In this document: positions 46,371 through 56,300 of the stretch, piece by piece
Layout: each line of letters begins with the position of its first letter
How positions within the stretch are numbered: the stretch's first letter is position 1
Assembly (NCBI RefSeq): GCF_003601985.1
Contig: NZ_QZXA01000012.1
Location: 1-64,000, forward strand
Direction of reading: 5' to 3'
DNA from: Mesorhizobium jarvisii
Lineage (GTDB): Bacteria; Pseudomonadota; Alphaproteobacteria; Rhizobiales; Rhizobiaceae
DNA: 64,000 bases
Translations under genes and position numbers: made by a program
The notes under the pieces: model-generated
Seen by the model: only the letters and a program-made list of their open reading frames with translations
What the model was told of the DNA's origin: nothing
The model's database searches: none

Positions 46371-47819
46371 ATGAATACGAGAAGCATCTCGACTGTGGGC
46401 AAGCGCCTAGGTCTTTTGATGGCGGCTACGATGCTGACATGCGCAAGTGCGAGTGCGCTTACGCTCAAGGAAGCGATGGCGGTTGCGGTCGAATCCAATC
46501 CTGAAATCGGCCAGGCCATAGAAAATCGCGAAGCAATCGAGTTCGAGCTGCGTCAGGCCAAGGGCCTCTATCTTCCCAGCGTCGACGTGGAAGCGTCGGC
46601 CGGGGCTCGCCGTCTCGACAATTCCTCCCGACGCGCGCTCTCGATAGAGGATGACGCACTTTATCCGGCGGAAACCGATCTGACGGTTTCGCAGACGCTC
46701 TATGACAGCGGCGCAAGGCGGGCCGAATTGAACCGCCAGGCCTCGCGCGTCGACGGCGCGTCGTTTCGTGTGCTGGAGCGGTCTGAATTCATCGGACTCT
46801 CGGTTGTCCAGGACTACCTCGAATACATGCTTCAGGCTTCGATCGTGGCAGAGGCAAAGAAGAACCTGGGCTTCCACCAAGCAATCCTCCACGACATCCA
46901 GGAAGGCATTGCTGGCGGTGGCTTGAACGAGGCCGACCGGCAACAGGCCGAAGAGCGCCTGTTTGCGGCCAAGGCCCGCATGCAGGAAGCCTCGGAGGAA
47001 CTGGAGGCCTCGAGGATCCGGTTCTTCAAGACCGTCGGGAAGCCGTTGACCAATGCATCGAGGCCGGCCGATGTTTCCGGCACGCTGCCAAGGTCGCTGG
47101 ACGATGCGATTGGCCTTGCGCGGGAGAGCAATCCGCGCGTCCATATGGCCAACAGCGATATCGCCGCCGCGGCCTCGCTGGTGGATGCGGCTCGCGCGAA
47201 ATACGGCCCCTCGATCGTCGCCGAAGGCGTCGCCCGGGCTGGGTATGACATCGACGGTGACAATGGCGACACATCCGACCTGCAGGCACGCCTGGTGCTG
47301 CGGTGGAACTTGTATCGGGGCGGCATCGACAAGGCCAATGAGCAGGAGCAGATCCGTCGCACCAGCGAGCAGCGGCTTGCGCAGCACCAGGTGCTGCGGG
47401 AAATCGAAGAAGCCGTTCGCACATCGTGGGATCGCCGCTTCCGGCAAGCCGACCTGGCAAAGACGCTGAAGCTGCAGGCCGCTTCCAACGAGAAGCTGGT
47501 CGCGTCCTATCGCGAGCAATTCAAGGTCGGGCAGCGCTCGTTGCTCGATGTGCTGGATGCGCAGAATACGCGTTTCAACACGGCGACACTGGCCGACACC
47601 GCATCCTACGCCTCTCTCTTTGCCCAATACCGGCTTCTCGCGGCCACCGGGCAGTTGCTGAAAACGATGGACATCCGCCCGCCAAAACAGGCCGCGGCCT
47701 ATGCGCGGACCGAGTTCGGCGCACCGGAAACGGCCGACACGGAAACCTATGCACGCACGCCGTCGGAACAGAAGAACGACCTGCCATTCGATATCCTGGC
47801 CCCGGTCAGGAAAAAGTAA
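46371..47819 (+). CDS. TolC-family outer-membrane protein, LapE-like
   Basis: Outer-membrane channel of a type I secretion system, 482 residues. A signal peptide (RLGLLMAATMLTCASASA) precedes two TolC-type alpha-hairpin repeats. LTLKEAMAVAVESNPEIGQA starts the first and LDDAIGLARESNPRVHMANS the second. AEGVARAGYDIDGD is a typical strand; VGQRSLLDVLDAQNTRFNTA is the usual C-terminal signature. It leads the operon with the ABC exporter and adaptor. Confidence 0.92.
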   Translation: MNTRSISTVGKRLGLLMAATMLTCASASALTLKEAMAVAVESNPEIGQAIENREAIEFELRQAKGLYLPSVDVEASAGARRLDNSSRRALSIEDDALYPAETDLTVSQTLYDSGARRAELNRQASRVDGASFRVLERSEFIGLSVVQDYLEYMLQASIVAEAKKNLGFHQAILHDIQEGIAGGGLNEADRQQAEERLFAAKARMQEASEELEASRIRFFKTVGKPLTNASRPADVSGTLPRSLDDAIGLARESNPRVHMANSDIAAAASLVDAARAKYGPSIVAEGVARAGYDIDGDNGDTSDLQARLVLRWNLYRGGIDKANEQEQIRRTSEQRLAQHQVLREIEEAVRTSWDRRFRQADLAKTLKLQAASNEKLVASYREQFKVGQRSLLDVLDAQNTRFNTATLADTASYASLFAQYRLLAATGQLLKTMDIRPPKQAAAYARTEFGAPETADTETYARTPSEQKNDLPFDILAPVRKK

Positions 47820-47859
47820 GCGGATGTAAGGACCGATCGAAAGTCCCTAAGGGCAGATC

Positions 47860-49992
47860 GTGAATCAGCAACCCAACATCCTCTCCCCGAAGGAGGCGTT
47901 CAAGGCCTGCTTCTCGGCCATTGCCGGGTATCTCGGCAGGCCGAGCGCGCAAACGGTGCTGTTCGCCGGCGTGCCGCTGTCGGACACGCGTATCGACATC
48001 GAAGCCATCCGGCATATTGCCGAGCGCATCGGCCTCGAAATCACCGAATTCAGCCATCGCGAGTTTCTTCGGGGACGCATCGACCTCCCCGCCATCGTGT
48101 TTCGCGTCAGTCAATTGCCGGTTGCCCTGCTGGCCGAAACGGAGGACGGCGCATTCACGACCGCTCCCCAGGAAGACGGCCGCGTAACCATCACGAAATC
48201 CGAATTGGCCGCCAGCTACATCAGTGGCGGCGTTTCCTTCTCGATAACATATGCCAACACTGCCGAAGGGATGAATGTCGGTTCGGCGCCGAAGATCGAG
48301 CGGCGACATTGGCTGACGGGAACGATGGGTCCGTTCTGGCGCACCTATTCGAAGGTTATCCTGGCGGCAATCTTCATCAACATGCTGGCCATCGCCTCGC
48401 CGATCTTCACCATGAACGTCTATGACAGGATCTTGCCGAACAAGGCGATATCGACGCTATGGGTGCTGTCGATCGGCATCGCCGCGGTCATCCTGTTCGA
48501 CCTGCTTCTGAAGACCGCCAGAGCGTCCCTCATCGACTATGCCGGGCGCAAGGCGGATCTGCGCATTTCCTATTTGCTGTTCGAGAAAGTGCTGAACTCG
48601 TCCCTGTCGGCGCGGCCAGGCTCGACAGGCGAATATGCAAATCGGGTGACGCAGTATGAATTCGTGCGCGAATTCTTCACGTCCAACACCATCAGCGTGT
48701 TTATCGACACCGCCTTCGTGTTCGTCTTTCTCCTGGTCATCTATGCGATCGGCGGATGGCTGGTCATCATACCGGCGCTGGCCTTTGTGGCTTCCGTGAT
48801 CGTCGGGCTGATCACGCAACAGCGCATCGGCAAGCGTGTCGCGGCCTCCATGAACGAGGCCTCGCAACGGCAGGCCCTGCTGGTCGAATCCATCTCCACG
48901 CTGGAGACGATCAAGTCGCTGCGGGCCGAGGCGTATCTGTTGCGAAAATGGGGAGAGCATTCCAAGAACGCGTCCAACACATCCGAGAAGATCAAGCAGC
49001 TTTCGGCCGCCGCTGGCAACATAACGCAGGCCATCCAGCAGATGGTCACCGTCGCCCTGATCGTGGCCGGCGCCTACGCCTTCTCGGAAGGACACGTCTC
49101 CACCGGAGCCATTATCGGCACCGTGATGCTGGCCAGCCGGGCGGTGTCTCCACTCGGCCAGATCGCCATCACCTTGTCCAGGCTTCGCCAGGCCATGCTC
49201 TCCCTGCGCATGGTGAACTCGATCATGGCGCAGCCGGAGGATCGCCCGGATACGGTGGGTTTTGTCAACCGGCCCATTCGCAACGGCGCCATGGTGTTCA
49301 GGAATGTCGGCTTTGTCTATCCGGGCTCCGAGAACGAGGTCCTGACCGGTCTGAATTTCTCGGTGAAGCCAGGTGAGCGCATCGGCATCATCGGCCGCAT
49401 AGGTTCGGGAAAGACAACGATGGGCCGGCTGATCGGCAGGCTCTTCCTGCCGACATCAGGCGAGCTGCTGTTGGACGGGATCGACATCCGCCAATACCAC
49501 CCTTCGGAGGTTCGCGCCGCGGTCGGGATCGTCGCGCAGGCCAACGATCTGTTTTCGGGCACTATCAAGGAAAACCTCCTGATGGCATGTCCGGAGGCGA
49601 CCGATGAGCAGATCGTCGAAGCGGCAAAGGCTGCCGGCGTCGACGATTTCGTCTCCCGTCACCCGCGTGGCTACGACATGAATGTCGGCGAGCGCGGCAC
49701 CAATCTCTCGGGCGGTCAGAGGCAGACGATGGCGATTGCCCGTCTGTTGCTGACCAAACCGAAAATCGTCTTCCTGGACGAGCCGTCGGGTTCGATGGAC
49801 CTGGCTTCCGAGCGGCAGCTGATCAAGCAGCTCAAAGTGGCTTTCGACCGGAACACGACGCTGATCGTTTCAACGCATCGCTTCAGCATGCTCGAACTGG
49901 CCGACCGTCTTATCGTCATCGAGCAAGGCAGGATCGTTGCCGATGGACCAAAGGACCAAGTGATACAGGCGCTGCAGAAAACAAGCACCTGA
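47860..49992 (+). CDS. type I secretion ABC transporter, LapB-like
   Basis: Inner-membrane exporter (710 residues) that secretes the RTX adhesin. Its N-terminal 130 residues resemble a C39-peptidase-like domain without a catalytic Cys-His pair, as in LapB. Six membrane helices follow, then the ATPase: Walker A GRIGSGKTTMGRL (about 514-526), signature LSGGQRQ (about 617) and Walker B KIVFLDEPSGSMDL (about 634). GTG start with AAGGGCAG upstream. Confidence 0.95.
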   Translation: MNQQPNILSPKEAFKACFSAIAGYLGRPSAQTVLFAGVPLSDTRIDIEAIRHIAERIGLEITEFSHREFLRGRIDLPAIVFRVSQLPVALLAETEDGAFTTAPQEDGRVTITKSELAASYISGGVSFSITYANTAEGMNVGSAPKIERRHWLTGTMGPFWRTYSKVILAAIFINMLAIASPIFTMNVYDRILPNKAISTLWVLSIGIAAVILFDLLLKTARASLIDYAGRKADLRISYLLFEKVLNSSLSARPGSTGEYANRVTQYEFVREFFTSNTISVFIDTAFVFVFLLVIYAIGGWLVIIPALAFVASVIVGLITQQRIGKRVAASMNEASQRQALLVESISTLETIKSLRAEAYLLRKWGEHSKNASNTSEKIKQLSAAAGNITQAIQQMVTVALIVAGAYAFSEGHVSTGAIIGTVMLASRAVSPLGQIAITLSRLRQAMLSLRMVNSIMAQPEDRPDTVGFVNRPIRNGAMVFRNVGFVYPGSENEVLTGLNFSVKPGERIGIIGRIGSGKTTMGRLIGRLFLPTSGELLLDGIDIRQYHPSEVRAAVGIVAQANDLFSGTIKENLLMACPEATDEQIVEAAKAAGVDDFVSRHPRGYDMNVGERGTNLSGGQRQTMAIARLLLTKPKIVFLDEPSGSMDLASERQLIKQLKVAFDRNTTLIVSTHRFSMLELADRLIVIEQGRIVADGPKDQVIQALQKTST

Positions 49993-50007
49993 AAAACAGA
50001 CTTATTG

Positions 50008-50024
50008 AACGCATTCAATGCGTT
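50008..50024. other. small hairpin between exporter and adaptor genes
   Basis: AACGCATTCAATGCGTT forms a 7-bp stem with loop TCA in the 45-bp gap between the LapB-like and HlyD-like genes. It has no T-run and may only affect local mRNA stability. Confidence 0.45.
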
Positions 50025-50037
50025 GGGGTTGTAGGAC

Positions 50038-51327
50038 ATGCTTGCAAGGGAAGACCGGCCGCCGCTTTTCGCGTCGGCGTCCTTGTTCATCATAGGGGCA
50101 CTGTTTGTGTCTTCCGTCGCCTGGGCGTCCTTTGCCGAGGTCGACGAAATCGCGCGCGGCGAAGGCAAGGTCATACCGGCTTCCAAGACCCAGATCATCC
50201 AGGCCAGCGAGCCGGGCGTCGTTCAGGAAATTGCCGTGAAGATCGGGCAGATCGTCAAGAAGAACGATCTCATCATCCGCCTCGACAACACGATGAACAC
50301 GTCCAGCCTCGGCGAGCAGCAGGCCAAGGCAAGGGCGCTCCGGACGCGCATTGCACGGCTGAAATTCGAGCAGACCGGCAATATAGAAGGTCCATTTCCC
50401 TGTCCGGCCGAAATTCAGAAGGTCGCGCCGGAAATCTGCGACAACGAGCAGAAACTGCTCGTTGCGCGCCGTGACAACTTCCAGGTCAAGCTGTCGGTCC
50501 TCAAGTCGCGTCTCGATCAGCGCCTGAACGAATTGGACGAAGCCAACGCCAATCTCGATCGCCTCACCAAGAATCTCGAAGTCAGCGACCGGGAAACGGC
50601 GCTGGTCGAATCCATGGTCAAGAAGGGGCTGATGGCCAGGACCGAGCAGATCCGCGTCGAGCGGGAGCAGACCGAACTGCATGGGCAGCTGAACCTCGCC
50701 GGTGAATCCATCAAGAAAGCCAAGGCGGCCATCACCGAAGCCCAGCTTCAAGTCAACGAGCTCGGCCTGCAGCTGCAACAGGAGGCGCTGAGCGACCTGA
50801 CCCAGGCGCTGGCCGATCTTTCGGTCGTCGATGAGACCATACGCGGCGCCACCGACAAGGTGGCGCGCACGGACATCCGCTCGCCTGTCGACGGTATCGT
50901 CAACACGCTTGACATCAACACGGTCGGCGCCTTCGTGCAGCCCGGCGCGGTCGTGGCCGGCATCGTGCCCACATCCGAGACGCTGCTGGTCGAAGCGCGG
51001 GTTTCACCGCGCGATGTTGCCTTCATCCGGCCGGACCAGGACGCGCTGATCAAGATTACCGCCTATGATTTCTCGATCTTCGGCGGTATCGAGGGCAAGG
51101 TCTCCAACATCACCGCCGACAGCCTGGTCGACCAGAAGACGGGCGAGCCCTACTACCAGGTACGCGTCGCCACCGAGAGGTCGACGCTGACGCGAGATGG
51201 CAAGACCTATTCGATCATCCCCGGCATGATCTGTTCGGTCGATATCAAGACCGGACACAAAACCATCCTCACCTATCTGCTGAAGCCGATCAACAAGGCA
51301 CGCGAGGAGGCAATGAGTGAACGATAG
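50038..51327 (+). CDS. HlyD-family periplasmic adaptor, LapC-like
   Basis: Membrane fusion protein (429 residues) connecting the exporter to the outer-membrane channel. An N-terminal anchor (LFIIGALFVSSVAWASF) is followed by the first lipoyl half (GEGKVIPASKTQIIQASEPG), a long coiled coil of about residues 90-270, and the second half with TDIRSPVDGIVNTLDINTVG. The C-terminal beta domain carries YYQVRVATE and VDIKTGHKTILTYLLKPI. The end overlaps the next gene. Confidence 0.95.
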   Translation: MLAREDRPPLFASASLFIIGALFVSSVAWASFAEVDEIARGEGKVIPASKTQIIQASEPGVVQEIAVKIGQIVKKNDLIIRLDNTMNTSSLGEQQAKARALRTRIARLKFEQTGNIEGPFPCPAEIQKVAPEICDNEQKLLVARRDNFQVKLSVLKSRLDQRLNELDEANANLDRLTKNLEVSDRETALVESMVKKGLMARTEQIRVEREQTELHGQLNLAGESIKKAKAAITEAQLQVNELGLQLQQEALSDLTQALADLSVVDETIRGATDKVARTDIRSPVDGIVNTLDINTVGAFVQPGAVVAGIVPTSETLLVEARVSPRDVAFIRPDQDALIKITAYDFSIFGGIEGKVSNITADSLVDQKTGEPYYQVRVATERSTLTRDGKTYSIIPGMICSVDIKTGHKTILTYLLKPINKAREEAMSER

Positions 51328-51958
51328 CGTCACGTCTCCCGCCGCCGATCGCGAGCAGCTGCTGCCGCCCATGGCGACAGAGGATTTCGGGCTGGAATTC
51401 CGGGTCGTGGCACGTGGCGGCACGCGACGCGGCATTCGTCTGGAGCGGGCGTTCTGGACCGCGCTGAAGCAGATGGCCGAAAGCCGCAAATGCACGATCG
51501 GCATGCTGATCGACGAGATCGCCGACAGCCATGCCCACACCGGAAACCTGACATCGGCAATCCGGGTGGCCTGCATGCGCGGACTGGCCGACGAAAACCA
51601 GACCTTGCGAAGGCTTGCGTCGATCAAGACGATCAACGCCATTCTGGTCGCCTGCCCGTCACCGGCTTTTGCGCTCTCATCGTCGAAGAGGATCCTGACC
51701 TTCAACGCGCCGTTCCAGCAGCTGGTCAGGCGCCAATTGCCGGTCGCGCCAAGCGAAGATGCGCGCCACGACCTGAAGCTTGCCCTGGATCTCAATGTCG
51801 CTGACATATTCGCGCGGCTCGACGCCAATGGCGAAACGCCGGTCGCCACCGGTTTCGTCATCGGCGCGGGCGACCGCCGCTACCGGGGGCAATTGAATGC
51901 GGCGCGGGCGCCGGTGCTCGAGCCGGAGCTGCTGATGGCCTTCGTCTTCGGCGGCTAA
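51317..51958 (+). CDS. ribbon-helix-helix domain protein in the adhesin operon
   Basis: 213-residue protein whose first part looks like a ribbon-helix-helix DNA-binding domain: GGTRRGIRLERAFWTALKQM then AESRKCTIGMLIDEIADSHA. The C-terminal portion (about 115-210) is a small alpha/beta domain with FNAPFQQLVRRQL and ATGFVIGAGDRRYRG, possibly PAS-like. Coupled to the HlyD-like gene by a 11-bp overlap, with GAGGAGG before the GTG start. A role as regulator of the adhesin or of the operon is inferred, not shown. Confidence 0.75.
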   Translation: MNDSVTSPAADREQLLPPMATEDFGLEFRVVARGGTRRGIRLERAFWTALKQMAESRKCTIGMLIDEIADSHAHTGNLTSAIRVACMRGLADENQTLRRLASIKTINAILVACPSPAFALSSSKRILTFNAPFQQLVRRQLPVAPSEDARHDLKLALDLNVADIFARLDANGETPVATGFVIGAGDRRYRGQLNAARAPVLEPELLMAFVFGG

Positions 51959-51978
51959 TGCATATCGCCCGAAAGTGA

Positions 51979-51992
51979 CCCCAGTTCTGGGG
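51979..51992. terminator. hairpin between convergent adhesin-system genes
   Basis: CCCCAG / CTGGGG form a compact GC stem (5-6 bp, 2-4-nt loop) between the ribbon-helix-helix gene and the convergent LapG-like gene. Its place suits a bidirectional terminator, but it lacks T-tracts. Confidence 0.4.
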
Positions 51993-52043
51993 AGAAGACA
52001 TGAGAGCGAAGGCGTGCCGAACCGGGTGCGTCGCTTGGCTATG

Positions 52044-52988
52044 CTATGGCTGCAGGCCCTCGCCAGGTGCGACCGTCGCAAGTCCGCCCTTGATATCGGC
52101 GACTTGGGCCGCGCCGGGCCTGGTGCCGTGGATCCACGCTCGGTCGGTGCTGAACGAGTACAATGGCACGTAGTCTGGAAGATCGCTGTCGCGCGAGACG
52201 ACGTTGCTCAGGCTGTCCAGAATGAAGACGCCGCTGCCGGTGCTGACAGACAGCACGGCATGAAAGAAACCACGCTTGCGATCCTGCAAGACGACGAGCG
52301 ACATGCTCTGCGCCGGAATGCCGGCACGCAGCAGCGCCGCCATCTTGAGAATGGCGAAATCCTCGCAGTCGCCCGCCCGCCGCTCGAGAATTTCGGAAGG
52401 TTTGGCCCAGTAGTCGAGCTTGCCGTAAACCACGCTGTCCTTCTTGTAGGCGATCGCGTGATTTATGCTTGAGTTGATGAAGGACAGCTTGTCGACAAAC
52501 CGCTTGTCCTTGGCGGCGTTGACGATCGCGGTGAAGATGCTGTTCTTGCCGTCGCACGCAGTGCCCGCGGAACAGTCGACGATTGCCTTGTAGACCGGTG
52601 CCCAACGCGCGGAAACCGGAAAATTATGCATGGACAGCGCAACCGATCCGAACACGCCGGGAATGATCGCCGCCGTCTGGATGGGATCGATCCCGGCATT
52701 GCCTTGCGCCGTCGAAAGGCCGGTTTCCTGACCGCTGGTGGCCGGACCGTAGCTGCCGAGAACCATGCCTATTCTGTAGGCCGAGGCCGGCTGCCAAGGC
52801 TGCCGCCGCAGCAGCGAAATGCCCCCGAGGACAGGAGGCGTTTCGACGTTCGCCAGCAGCGAATCGACACGATCGGCGCCGGCTGGGACCGTGCTGGCGA
52901 ACGATGGATGCGACAGGCCGAAAATGCCGATTGCCAGCAGCAGCGCTTTGAGCCCGCTTGCCCCCAGGGCAGATTTTTCTTTTGTCAT
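52044..52988 (-). CDS. LapG-like periplasmic cysteine protease
   Basis: Bacterial transglutaminase-like cysteine proteinase (BTLCP/DUF920 type), 314 residues, with a signal peptide (LLLAIGIFGLSHPSFA). The catalytic triad is C208 in RRAGDCEDFAIL, H243 in GFFHAVLSV and D258 in FILDSL. LapG homologues cut the N-terminus of LapA-type adhesins to release them from the cell surface when c-di-GMP is low. It diverges from the adhesin gene. ATG at 52988 has AAAGGTG upstream. No lapD-like gene is present in the window. Confidence 0.92.
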   Translation of the reverse strand: MTKEKSALGASGLKALLLAIGIFGLSHPSFASTVPAGADRVDSLLANVETPPVLGGISLLRRQPWQPASAYRIGMVLGSYGPATSGQETGLSTAQGNAGIDPIQTAAIIPGVFGSVALSMHNFPVSARWAPVYKAIVDCSAGTACDGKNSIFTAIVNAAKDKRFVDKLSFINSSINHAIAYKKDSVVYGKLDYWAKPSEILERRAGDCEDFAILKMAALLRAGIPAQSMSLVVLQDRKRGFFHAVLSVSTGSGVFILDSLSNVVSRDSDLPDYVPLYSFSTDRAWIHGTRPGAAQVADIKGGLATVAPGEGLQP

Positions 52989-53079
52989 AACGCCCACCTT
53001 TGACTGTGGACGCTACCAATCTCGTCTCAAATTATTGGAAAAGAAGGTGGATAAATTTCCTGTACTTCATGTCAGTTGT

Positions 53080-53101
53080 TTTGTGTAAAATTTTACACAA
53101 A
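53080..53101. promoter_or_regulatory. 22-bp perfect palindrome between protease and adhesin genes
   Basis: Arms TTTGTGTAAAA and TTTTACACAAA meet without spacer in the AT-rich, roughly 320-bp divergent region of the LapG-like and adhesin genes. The symmetry is exact over 22 bp, which is unlikely by chance at this site. It is a strong candidate operator for a dimeric regulator acting on one or both genes. Confidence 0.6.
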
Positions 53102-53310
53102 TTTATACTTCCATTTGCCAAGCAACCGAGGCCGGACCCCGCCAAGCGGATTGCACATCGGCCAATGTATATCAGGTTATATGTTTCGAGTTTACCACGC
53201 ATAAAAAATGCCGAGGCCCGCATATCATAATATATGAAACAGATTGCGGGATAGTTGCAAAGTAGAAGTGGCCCATGTCTCTTTCCGGGAAATACCGAAG
53301 GGGTTTGGCT

Positions 53311-56300
53311 ATGACCACCAGTAACGATTTGGACACCGTCTCTCATTCCTGGGACGAGCACTCTGAACATAACGGCCTGCCGTCGCAGGCGCAGGTCGCG
53401 GAGGCCAACCCGGCGCAAAAGGCGGCTCCGGCCGCCGCTGAACCGGTTCCCGTCGATGTCGGCAACGGCACGCCCGTCAAACCGGAAGCACCCGCGGAAG
53501 CCAAGGCCCCGGCGGCAGCCGCGCCGCACGAATATGTGGCCGACGCCAACCATGTGGTGAAGCTTCCGGCCAACGTCTCGATCGACAACATCAAGGTCGA
53601 TGGCCATAACCTCGTGCTCGAGCAGGCGGACGGTTCGGTGATCGTCATCAAGGACGGCGCCCTCAACGTGCCGACCTTCATCATCGGCGATGTCGAAGTG
53701 CCGCGCGTTGCCTTGATCGCGGCGTTGGAAGCAAGTCATGTCGACGTCGCCTTCGGCGCCGACGGATCGATATCGGCAGGCGCCGGCGGTTCACCCTCGA
53801 GTGCCGGCGGAGACTTCTCGGTTCCCCCTGGCGGTATCGGTGACGGCTTCGGCCTGTCGGCGCTGTTGCCGCCGACGGATCTTGCGTTCGGCCAGCCGGA
53901 ACATCGCGAACTGTTCCCGAGCCTGCTGCCCAATTCCACGCCGACGATCCTCGACCTGAACCCTGAGACCAGCGGCGGCGACACGATCGTGTATGAACAC
54001 GGCCTGACGTCGGTTGCCGACACCAGCGAGATCAACACCGGAACCTTCGCCATTTCCTCGCCCGACGGAATCGGTTCGCTGACCGTCAACGGCCAGGTGA
54101 TTTCGGGTGCCGCGCTTGCCAACAGCGCATCGGCGCCGATCAACATCACTACGCCGCTCGGCAACACGCTGACCATCAACGGCTACGACGCCGCGACCGG
54201 CCAGGTAAGCTACAGCTACACGCTTGAGCATAGCGAGCAGCATCCGGCAGGCGCCGACAACAATTCCATCTTCGACAACATGACGGTGACGGTCACCGAC
54301 ACGGACGGCGACGTCTCGGCTCCCGGCACACTGTCGGTTCAGATCGTCGACGACGTGCCGGTTGCGCACAATGCGAATGCCGGCGCGCTGACCGAGGACG
54401 GCGCCGCGACCACCGTCGGCGGCAACGTCACGACCGACTACAACAACACGTTCGGCGCCGATGGCCCGGCAGCAGCGAGCCCAGTGAACTGGGGCACGGC
54501 GACCGCCATGCTGAACGGTGGCGCTGTCAACCTGACCGACTACGGCACGCTGACGCAGAACGCCAACGGCACCTGGAGCTTCGTGCTGGACAACAGCAAG
54601 CCCGCGACGCAGGCGCTGGAGACCGGCGATACCATCAACGTGTCGCTCGGCTATACGCTAACCGATCACGACAGCGACGCCGACAGCAAGACCATCACCT
54701 TCGAGATCAATGGCGCCCACGACAGCTCGACCGTCACGGTCACGCCGAGCGACGACGCCAATGCCGGTGGCGCTTCCAATGTCGTTTACGAACACGGCCT
54801 GACCTCGGTTGCCGACACCAGCGAGACCGACACCGGCACGTTCAAGGTCACCGCCACCGACGGCATCAAGGACGTGACCATCGGCACCGAGACCCACACG
54901 CTGTCCGACTGGCTCGGCAAGACCATCAACACGGGTGAAGGCACGCTGACGATCACCGGCGTGACGCCGGCGGGAGCCGGCACGGAAGCCACCTTCGCCT
55001 ACAGCTACACGCTCAATGCCGCGCAGGCCCACCCTGCCGGCAACGGCAACAACACGCTGCCCGACAGCGTTGCCGTCGCGGTTGACGGCATCGGCGGGAC
55101 CCACGGCGACGGCACCATCAGCATCGTCATCGTCGACGACGTGCCGGTTGCGCATGCCGACACCAACAGCGTAACGGAAGGCGCATTGCTGAGTGTCAAC
55201 GCAGCAGCCGGCGTGCTGGCCAACGACGTGGCCGGTGCGGACGGCTTTGCCGCCGGCGGCGCGGTGACCGGCGTGGCCACCGGCTCGAACGTCTTGAATC
55301 CGGTGAGCGGCGGCATCGGCGTCGGCATCGCAGGCCAGTACGGCACGCTGGTGCTGAACGCCAACGGCTCCTACGCCTACAAGGCCAATCCCGACGCGGT
55401 CACCGCCAACGCGGTCGACCACTTTGTCTACACCATCACCGACGGCGACGGCGACACCTCGACCGTAACGCTCGACATCACCGTCAACAACGTGACGCTG
55501 ACCCCCGTCAATCAGACCGGCCAGGTCAACGAAGCCGCGCTCGACACCACCACCACGGGTTCCGACCTGACGCATGGTTCGGTGACGGGGTCCAATCCAA
55601 CGAGCCCGCTGGAGACGGTCACAGGCCAACTCGCCGTCACCGGCACCGGCATCACCTACACGCCGATCAGCACCACGACCGCGCATGGCGTGTTCGAGTT
55701 GCAGGCCAACGGCGCCTGGACCTACACGCTGACATCGCCGTTCAACAGCGGTGCGGTGCAGGGCGCCAACACGCTGACCGGCGCGGAGAGCTTCACCTAC
55801 ACGGCGAAGGACACCAACGGCAACACGGTGACCGGAACGGTGAAGGTCGATGTCGTCGATGATGTACCTAAGATCGCCTCTATCGAGAGCCAGATCGTTG
55901 CCAACGCTGCTGGCGCGCATGCCGGCGACTGGACATATACGTCTGGTGCCGACGGACTGTCGACGATTGCGATTTCGCTGGCCAATCAGGCGAGCATATC
56001 ACAAATCGACCATTCAACATCGACCTACGACGCTGCGACCGGCACGGCCAAATACACGGCGTTCTTCGACGCCGCGGGTACGCAACCTTACTTCACGGTC
56101 ACGATGAAGGCGGATGGCACCTACAACTTCGAGGTGATCAATCCTGTACCCACGATAGTGGTAACAGATACGACAGCACTCAACGCCGGGAGCTTTGGCG
56201 GCAATAATTACGGCCTGTATCTTGAGCAAATAGCCGTAAAGAATAATATACCAACCCCCCTCCACACTGATATATTATTCACTGGTAATTCAGGATGGAC

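Noticed and set aside
54658..55920. 420-codon minus-strand frame opposite the adhesin
   Set aside because: Repetitive GC-rich adhesin sequence creates long antisense frames; no motif supports it.
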